Below are positions 13,527-18,567 of a stretch of 18,567 bases of DNA, piece by piece. Location: NCBI GenBank assembly GCA_018334615.1, contig JAGXLP010000008.1:1-18567 (forward strand), in the 5' to 3' direction. This DNA is from Candidatus Bipolaricaulota bacterium. Lineage in GTDB: Bacteria > Bipolaricaulota > Bipolaricaulia > M55B111. Made by a program: the position numbers and the translations under genes. The notes beneath the pieces were generated by a model that made no database searches, was not told the origin of the DNA, and saw only the letters and a program-made list of their open reading frames with translations. Position 1 is the first letter of the stretch. Each line of letters begins with the position of its first letter.

Positions 13527-15887
13527 ATGGAAGTATCATACCGCTGGTTAGCCGATTTTCTTGATCTTGAATTCTCTGAACGCGCAGTTGAAAACTACTC
13601 ACGCCGCCTGACTATGGCAGGGGCGGAAGTAGAGAATATAACCTACCTTGGAGATACGTCGGATATAACGGTAGGAAAGGTATTCGACCTTTCCCAGCAC
13701 CCCAAGGCCGATAACCTTCATTTAGCAAAGGTCCGGATTGATAATGATCAAAATATACCCACGATCACCGCCGCCGATAACCTACGCCAGGGGACACTTG
13801 TTCCGATAATAGAGGCCCCCGGAAAACTATCGGGCACGGAAATAGAACCAAAAACGTTCCGCGGAGAAGAGTCCAGAGGAATGCTCTGTTCAAAAGAGGA
13901 ACTGGGCCTGGAAGAAAAATCTTCCGGAATCTGGATTCTTGACGACTCGAAGTTTTCAGTCGGCGATCGGTTATCGGAGAAATTAGAATTAGACGACTGG
14001 ATCCTGAGCTTCGAGATTACCTCCAACAGACCCGATCTGTTAAGCATCCTAGGGGTAGCGAGAGAGCTGGCGGTACTGACCGGGAAAACTCTGGATGTTC
14101 CCGACCCCCGGTTCGATTCCAATAAGCCAGCCGAGGTAGAGATAGAGATAGAGAACCCCGAAGACACTCCCCGCTACACGGCCCGGGTCCTCACTGAGGT
14201 TGAAGTCGGTCCTTCTCCGTTAATTATCCAGCATCGCCTGGCAAAAATAGGTCTGCGCCCCCAGAATAACGTCGTGGATGCGACAAACTACGCCATGATC
14301 GAACTGGGACATCCCCTCCATCCATTCGACCTCGACAAAATTAGCGGGGGAACAATTAAGATAAGGCGAGCAAGAAGCGAAGAAACCTTAACTACCCTGG
14401 ACGGGAAGAAGCGGAATCTACAAAACCACAACCTGGTAATTGCTGACGAGGCGGATCCAATCGCCCTGGCTGGAGTAATGGGCGGGCAAAAAAGTGAGGT
14501 CAGATCAACCAGCAAAAACATCCTGCTGGAGGGGGCTTGTTTTGATCAAGCCAGAATTAGAGAATCGTCGCAGAAAATTGGCCTTTCTACCGATGCTTCG
14601 AAAAGGTTTGAGAAAGGCATGGACCCTGAAGCCACCAAATTAGCCATAAACAGGGTCACGGAAATTCTGGATCAACAGAATTCATTTGAGTCCGGAACTG
14701 AGTTCGTCGATGAATACCCGTCGCCCCCGGAACCAAAAAAAATAGAATTGCGCAAGGAGAGAGCGGACTCGATAATCGGAATCGATATTGACCAGGGGGA
14801 AATCGAGAGGATTATGGCCGGGCTCGGGATTACGGTAACCAGGGAGGGTGACGGTAGTTTTATGGCAACACCTCCATCTTCGCGGGTGGATTTGACCAGA
14901 GAAATCGACCTAATAGAAGAACTCGCCCGAATTCACGGATACGATAAAATCCCGGAAACCCCACCGAAATCGGGCGCCGTAAACCTGTTTAGTACAAAAA
15001 AAGAAAGAGTAATCAACAGAGCAAAAACGGTTCTTACCGGTCTGGGTCTCTACGAAACAATTAGTCCGGGATTTGCGTCCGGCACCCAATTGGACGATAA
15101 AAGTGGTCTCGTAGACTTGAAGAATCCTATGGGAGACAAGCGAAGCCAGCTGCGTTCGGACATTGGCTCCGGTTTAATCAACCACGCCGAGAGGAATTTC
15201 AAGAAAGGGATAGACTCGATCAGCTTGTTTGAAATAGGTAACGTTTTTCAACCCGGCGGTGAAAACCCCGAAGAAGCGCGGAACCTTGGTATATTTCTGG
15301 GGGGGAGAAGGTACGAAGGAATAGACGCCAAGCAAAGCTATACTTTCCGGGACTTAAAAGGAATTTTAGAAGATTTCTTCGACTCCCTGGTGGTTTCGAA
15401 TTACGGCTTCGAACCTGGTGGTCCCGAGTTTCTTCACCCCGGTCGGAAGGCGGAAGTCTTTATATCAAATAACCCCGCCGGCTACATCGGAGAACTGCAT
15501 CCCGACCATATCGAGCGTTATGGCCTTCCCGATAGAATTTACCTGGCGGACCTCGACTTCGATATGATTGTCGCCCGGACCCGTTTTGAGGGAAATTACG
15601 AAGAACTGCCCAAATATCCGTCTTCTAAAAGGGACCTTTCTCTAACGGTACCGGAAAAAATTACGGAAAGCGAAATCAGGCAGACTATCTTATCTCAGCC
15701 CAGAGTCGAGTCCCTTTACCTTTACGACATGTATCAGGGAGAACAGATAGCATCGGGGAAAAAGAGCCTGACCTACGAACTGATCTTCAGAGACCGGGAA
15801 AAGACGTTAAGTGACGACGAGGTCGAGGAGATAGTTAGAGAGATAAGGAAGGAACTCGAAGAAATGGGAATAGTCTTTCGGGAGTAA
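13527..15887 (+). CDS. pheT: Phenylalanyl-tRNA synthetase beta subunit
   Basis: This 786-residue protein is the beta chain of the alpha2beta2 enzyme that charges tRNA-Phe. Domains appear in order. The N-terminal part is followed by the EMAP/tRNA-binding-like domain (about 40-150, with SRGMLCSKEELGL). The B3/4 editing domain (about 210-385, with NNVVDATNYAMIELGHPLHPFD and LEGACFD) comes next, then the B5 domain (about 400-480), the inactive synthetase core (about 485-690) and a C-terminal ferredoxin-fold anticodon-binding domain beginning near YPSSKRDLSL. The length is normal for bacteria. AGGAGG overlaps the end of the previous gene, with the ATG 4 bases later. Unusually, pheS is not upstream: an M1 peptidase gene takes its place, so the alpha subunit must be encoded elsewhere. 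tsaE follows after 3 bases. Confidence 0.96.
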   Translation: MEVSYRWLADFLDLEFSERAVENYSRRLTMAGAEVENITYLGDTSDITVGKVFDLSQHPKADNLHLAKVRIDNDQNIPTITAADNLRQGTLVPIIEAPGKLSGTEIEPKTFRGEESRGMLCSKEELGLEEKSSGIWILDDSKFSVGDRLSEKLELDDWILSFEITSNRPDLLSILGVARELAVLTGKTLDVPDPRFDSNKPAEVEIEIENPEDTPRYTARVLTEVEVGPSPLIIQHRLAKIGLRPQNNVVDATNYAMIELGHPLHPFDLDKISGGTIKIRRARSEETLTTLDGKKRNLQNHNLVIADEADPIALAGVMGGQKSEVRSTSKNILLEGACFDQARIRESSQKIGLSTDASKRFEKGMDPEATKLAINRVTEILDQQNSFESGTEFVDEYPSPPEPKKIELRKERADSIIGIDIDQGEIERIMAGLGITVTREGDGSFMATPPSSRVDLTREIDLIEELARIHGYDKIPETPPKSGAVNLFSTKKERVINRAKTVLTGLGLYETISPGFASGTQLDDKSGLVDLKNPMGDKRSQLRSDIGSGLINHAERNFKKGIDSISLFEIGNVFQPGGENPEEARNLGIFLGGRRYEGIDAKQSYTFRDLKGILEDFFDSLVVSNYGFEPGGPEFLHPGRKAEVFISNNPAGYIGELHPDHIERYGLPDRIYLADLDFDMIVARTRFEGNYEELPKYPSSKRDLSLTVPEKITESEIRQTILSQPRVESLYLYDMYQGEQIASGKKSLTYELIFRDREKTLSDDEVEEIVREIRKELEEMGIVFRE

Positions 15888-15890
15888 AAC

Positions 15891-16316
15891 TTGCAAGTAT
15901 TTACTTCCAGTGGTCCGAAAGAAACAAAAGAGATTGGAAGAAACCTGGTCCGGAAGTTCGGGGAAGATCAATTGTTTTGCTTATTTGGACCCCTTGCGGC
16001 GGGTAAGACGACATTAGTAAAGGGGATAGCCAGGGAATTAAGAATCGCCGAGAAGATCGTTTCTCCTTCCTACGTTTTACTAAGGGAATACGAAGGTGCT
16101 TGCCGCCTGTTCCATCTCGATCTTTTCAGAATCCAGTCCAGCTCGGAGTTTTTAGAGGCGGGGCTAGAGGAATATCTAATCCGAAAAGAGGGGGTCGTGG
16201 CTATCGAGTGGGCCGGTAGAATCGAGGAGATTCTTCCCGAGGAAAGGGTAGACGTAGAATTAGAACTGACCGACGAGAGTCAGCGGAGGATCGAAGTCGC
16301 TTCGCAACTTGATTGA
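15891..16316 (+). CDS. tsaE: tRNA threonylcarbamoyladenosine biosynthesis ATPase TsaE
   Basis: This 141-residue ATPase works with TsaB and TsaD to form t6A at position 37 of ANN-decoding tRNAs. The P-loop is GPLAAGKTT (33-41); the family more often has GDLGAGKTT, so the aspartate and first small residue differ. SPSYVLLREY (58-67), HLDLFR (75-80) and IEWAGRI (105-111) are the other conserved segments. The start is TTG at 15891, with GGAG from the end of pheT upstream and only 3 intervening bases, so the gene is coupled to pheT. The -35 box of the tRNA-Leu promoter overlaps its final codons. Confidence 0.93.
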   Translation: MQVFTSSGPKETKEIGRNLVRKFGEDQLFCLFGPLAAGKTTLVKGIARELRIAEKIVSPSYVLLREYEGACRLFHLDLFRIQSSSEFLEAGLEEYLIRKEGVVAIEWAGRIEEILPEERVDVELELTDESQRRIEVASQLD

Positions 16317-16337
16317 AATCCTCTACTCAAATATAAT
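16309..16337 (+). promoter_or_regulatory. Promoter of tRNA-Leu
   Basis: TTGATT (16309-16314) and a perfect TATAAT (16332-16337) are separated by 17 bases. The start is expected near 16344, a few bases before the mature tRNA. The -35 box overlaps the tsaE stop codon. Confidence 0.75.
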
Positions 16338-16351
16338 TTTCCTGTCTATCT

Positions 16352-16441
16352 GCCGAGGTGGCGGAACTGGCAGACGCGCATGGTTCAGGTCCATGTGGAC
16401 ATTTTAAGTCCGTGCGGGTTCAAATCCCGCCCTCGGCACCA
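16352..16441 (+). tRNA. tRNA-Leu (anticodon CAG)
   Basis: A full class II tRNA has an acceptor stem GCCGAGG paired with CCTCGGC and an anticodon stem CATGG/CCATG with loop TTCAGGT. That gives anticodon CAG at 16386-16388, which reads CUG. The long variable arm (GGACATTTTAAGTCC) is typical of leucine tRNA, and the T-loop is GGTTCAAATCC. The 3' CCA is encoded (16439-16441). Confidence 0.97.
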
Positions 16442-16495
16442 GATTTCTTAATTCACGGTCAAGAGACTTTTTCCATTCCCGATTCCGAAACCAAC

Positions 16496-16524
16496 TATTA
16501 AATTCCATAAGGCTTTACTATAAT
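16496..16524 (+). promoter_or_regulatory. Candidate promoter of the sulfotransferase-like gene
   Basis: A perfect -10 box, TATAAT (16519-16524), lies 25 bases before the start codon. The -35 position at 17-base spacing (TATTAA, 16496-16501) is weak. Readthrough from the tRNA-Leu unit is the alternative source of transcription. Confidence 0.35.
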
Positions 16525-16549
16525 TCATTAGCATAGGAGGAAAGTAAAA

Positions 16550-17242
16550 ATGACGAAACCAATAGCCCTTGAAAAAACTGTGGTTGTAGCTGGTCATCCC
16601 CGCAGTGGAACCTCTCTCACCTGCCAGTTGGTCGAAAGTGGAGGTGTCTCCTTTCCCAGCGATTTCGAAGGCGACCAATATAACCAGTCCGGATACTACG
16701 AGATGTCGGAAAGCAAAGAAGTATCAAAGCTACTCCTCAAGGAAGCAATGACAGAGGAAAACACGGAAAAGATGAACGCTGTAATTAAGCGCCTCAACGA
16801 TAAACAGGGCTGGAGCGGGCTGAAACTTGTCCGAGTTCCCGCCATCTTTTTCTATCGTCACGTCGCCAAAAAGATAAAAATGGTTGGAGTTTTTCGCAAA
16901 CCTTCAAACGTTAAAGCCAGCCTGTTCAAACGAGGAATAAGCGAGTTTCCTCTCTCGTGGATGAAAAATGCAAATGCCCTGATAGCAGCCTACGAAAATA
17001 TAGAGAGAAGCATCCTGATAAGCTATGAATCTCTTCTGGAAAAAGCTCCTCATGTTGAAGAAGGGTTTGAAAAGATCGAAATAGATTTCGACAGAACTAT
17101 TATCGATTCCGACCAGCAGACACAGCAGGACAGCCGGGTATTTGTAACGGAGCACGAGCGTCGTCTTTACGAAAGATTGAAGGAGTTAGAGCGGGAAAGT
17201 TGCTCCAAAACTGGCTCCCGCTGGCACCGATTCAAAGTCTAA
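16550..17242 (+). CDS. Sulfotransferase-family protein
   Basis: This 230-residue protein opens with a beta strand and the phosphosulfate loop GHPRSGTSL (15-23), the 5'-PAPS binding motif of sulfotransferases. The segment VGVFRKPSNVKASLFKRG (about 123-140) matches the 3'-phosphate-binding region, where an arginine and a serine contact PAPS. The fold is that of the P-loop sulfotransferases, which transfer sulfate from PAPS to carbohydrate, lipid or small-molecule acceptors. The protein is near the short end of the family, and the acceptor-binding part is not recognisable, so the substrate is unknown. AGGAGG at 16536-16541 fixes the start. No PAPS-synthesis or glycan genes are adjacent; its isolated position after a tRNA gene raises the possibility of horizontal acquisition. 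Confidence 0.8.
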   Translation: MTKPIALEKTVVVAGHPRSGTSLTCQLVESGGVSFPSDFEGDQYNQSGYYEMSESKEVSKLLLKEAMTEENTEKMNAVIKRLNDKQGWSGLKLVRVPAIFFYRHVAKKIKMVGVFRKPSNVKASLFKRGISEFPLSWMKNANALIAAYENIERSILISYESLLEKAPHVEEGFEKIEIDFDRTIIDSDQQTQQDSRVFVTEHERRLYERLKELERESCSKTGSRWHRFKV

Positions 17243-17301
17243 TCGGTGATTACCGCCGGAAAAGGGTACTCCTGGTAAAAACTAGGACCTTCGGATGAGA
17301 T

Positions 17302-18162
17302 TCAACTTAATCGTGAAGATACTCTAAGCCATTTTCGAGGTATATACAGCTCACCCGTACCATCGTCGATTCCGTACTTTTGGATGGCCGGAGCCACAGC
17401 CTTTTCCAGAGCGGATTGCGCCTCTTTTACCGGATAACCATGAAGTGCTCCAAGGGCATAGTTCTTAAACCCGCTTATGTATTCCCAGGCTTCCTTATAG
17501 AGCGGAGCAGCAAGCTCTTCCATATCGTGAAGTTCCAAACCGGCCTTTTCGACTAATTCTCTATAGTGAGATCGGGGGTGAAACTTGGCCGCCTCTGCCT
17601 TTTCCTTTTTACGTTCCCTTTGAATCCCTTCCTCTCTTAAGATCTCCACCGCCTTCTTAATCTGGAATCTATAGAAGGATTTAGTTCCCTCCGGCCTCGC
17701 TCCTTCGTAAAATGCGGTGTTGAAAAAGAACCATCCATCCTTATCGAGGTTTTGTGCTATCCGTTTGACCGATTCTTCCTGGTCCTCTTCGGACAAATTA
17801 TGGATTCCATTTCCCCACAGCACTACGTTGGCTTTTTCTTCGATAACCTTCATATCCTGAATCGGCGAGTGGATGGAATGAAAAGTCTTTACAACGGAAC
17901 TTAGCTTATCCTGGGCTACCTGGATAGCTTTCTCGGATTTATCCAGGCAAATAACTTCGGGCTGGTCCCACTCGGTGGGAAGTTCTTCCAGGAACAACCT
18001 GACCATGGTTCCAACACCGGTAGCAATATCCAACAATCTTCCTACCCTCTCCACGCCGGAGTCCACCATGGCGGCAATCCAGCTTATGATGATTTTTCTA
18101 TTTACACCCTTATATTCCGCGGTCTTGGCAAATGGTTCAAAATTATACTCGGTCTCAGCCAT
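17302..18162 (-). CDS. Class I SAM-dependent methyltransferase
   Basis: This 286-residue methyltransferase has a Rossmann-type fold. Motif I is LLDIATGVGT (43-52), the acidic end of the second strand is D74 in VICLDKSEKAI, and the motif IV region is ANVVLWGNGIHNLSEED (about 110-125). A lysine/glutamate-rich helical insert (ILREEGIQRERKKEKAEAAKF, around 174-193, named here only by position) precedes a C-terminal lid. The acceptor cannot be deduced; relatives methylate small molecules, quinones or bacteriochlorophyll-like precursors. GAGGTGG lies 4 bases before the ATG. It follows a ferredoxin gene on the same strand after 65 bases without an obvious terminator, so the two may be co-transcribed. 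Confidence 0.85.
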   Translation of the reverse strand: MAETEYNFEPFAKTAEYKGVNRKIIISWIAAMVDSGVERVGRLLDIATGVGTMVRLFLEELPTEWDQPEVICLDKSEKAIQVAQDKLSSVVKTFHSIHSPIQDMKVIEEKANVVLWGNGIHNLSEEDQEESVKRIAQNLDKDGWFFFNTAFYEGARPEGTKSFYRFQIKKAVEILREEGIQRERKKEKAEAAKFHPRSHYRELVEKAGLELHDMEELAAPLYKEAWEYISGFKNYALGALHGYPVKEAQSALEKAVAPAIQKYGIDDGTGELYIPRKWLRVSSRLS

Positions 18163-18227
18163 AGGACCACCTCAGCTTTTTAACTATTCTTGGAAAGCTC
18201 TCAATAGATCAAATGCTCAGCAGTTAT

Positions 18228-18443
18228 CTAGCTTACCTCTATTGCATCCACGGGGCATTGCTCCATACCTTCCTCGGCGCAATCAGCTAACTCTTCGGGC
18301 ACCTCTCCGGTCCTCTCGTCGTCCGTGCGGTAGTCCTCAACAAGGCGTGAGTTCCCGTCCTCATCGGACTCGTAAACATCAGAACAGGTGTCGTAACAAA
18401 TTCCACAAGCTATACAAGCTTCCTGATCGATTTTGACATTCAT
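18228..18443 (-). CDS. [4Fe-4S] ferredoxin, 71 residues
   Basis: This is a small monocluster ferredoxin. CIACGIC gives C10, C13 and C16, and the C-terminal CPVDAIEV gives C63, the four cluster ligands. C20 and C55 are additional and sit where Thermotoga-type ferredoxins form a disulfide. The central loop is very acidic (YESDEDG, TDDERTGEVPEE). It differs from the other ferredoxin in length and in its extra cysteines, so the pair is not a recent duplication. GGAGGG lies about 12 bases before the ATG, a long spacing. A good promoter is visible upstream. It may lead an operon with the methyltransferase. Confidence 0.92.
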   Translation of the reverse strand: MNVKIDQEACIACGICYDTCSDVYESDEDGNSRLVEDYRTDDERTGEVPEELADCAEEGMEQCPVDAIEVS

Positions 18444-18484
18444 TGGTATAATTCACCCTCCAAAGTTTTGTATTAGATCAACAA

Positions 18485-18513
18485 AGTATAGTTTAAGATC
18501 CGCTGTATGTAAA
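18485..18513 (-). promoter_or_regulatory. Promoter of the second ferredoxin gene
   Basis: On the minus strand TTTACA (18513-18508) and TATACT (18490-18485) are separated by 17 bases; both match consensus at five of six positions. The expected start lies about 35 bases upstream of the start codon. The remaining bases to the window end show no gene. Confidence 0.65.
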
Positions 18514-18567
18514 CTTTCCTCGAGACAATCCGGTAACCCATCTCTTATTCCAACTTCAACTGTTGCT

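Noticed and set aside
17271..17286. CCTGGT/ACTAGG hairpin between the convergent sulfotransferase and methyltransferase genes as a terminator
   Set aside because: The stem includes a G-U pair and no T tract follows on either strand.
1..18567. CRISPR array, insertion sequence, prophage or plasmid genes
   Set aside because: No regularly spaced direct repeats, transposase, integrase or phage structural genes were seen. Encapsulin is HK97-like, but it is paired with EncFtn rather than phage genes.

Overview
The window reads as bacterial chromosome of moderate GC. Gene spacing is compact, Shine-Dalgarno sites are strong (AGGAGG type), TTG and GTG starts occur, and many proteins are acidic. Two small [4Fe-4S] ferredoxins, two iron/oxidative-stress cages and an exported protein with a barrel-like C-terminus suggest an anaerobe, possibly diderm and salt-adapted. 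A Halanaerobiales-like bacterium would fit, but this is a guess from gene content, not a demonstrated assignment.

Layout. 1-2338 (+): an encapsulated-ferritin cargo gene and its encapsulin shell gene, then a fumarylacetoacetate-hydrolase-family enzyme. 2339-2866 (+): a promoter, a long structured leader, a terminator and a ferredoxin gene. 2885-3687 (+): a terminator and a FabG-like SDR reductase. 3688-4110: a gene-free stretch holding a second copy of the structured element. 4111-6728 (-): a CRP/FNR-type regulator and an ABC-2 exporter (ATPase plus permease). 6729-7137: about 400 bases without a gene but rich in hairpins. 7185-8412 (-): a Dps-like thioferritin-type protein and a nitroreductase. 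8579-10448 (-): accB-accC behind a good sigma-70-type promoter. 10720-16316 (+): an exported M1-family metallopeptidase with a C-terminal beta-rich region, pheT and tsaE. 16352-16441 (+): tRNA-Leu(CAG). 16550-17242 (+): a sulfotransferase-like protein. 17302-18443 (-): a methyltransferase and a second ferredoxin.

How the genes fit together. Encapsulin with EncFtn, and separately the DPSL protein, both oxidise and store iron and detoxify peroxide. The ferredoxins, nitroreductase and CRP/FNR-like regulator fit redox metabolism. accBC and the FabG-like reductase fit fatty-acid synthesis, although the remaining ACC subunits are not here. pheT, tsaE and tRNA-Leu belong to translation.

The most unusual signal is a pair of related structured elements (about 2385-2641 and 3867-4081). 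Each has a candidate promoter, a 5' hairpin, a perfect 16-bp stem, a 6/6 internal loop, a perfect 7-bp stem, a 63-65-nt apical domain sharing ACC(T/G)TAGTGA, and a 3' hairpin. The two copies differ at four stem positions and all four changes are compensated. The first copy ends in a terminator just before the ferredoxin gene, which resembles a riboswitch or attenuator layout. I do not recognise it as a known RNA family.
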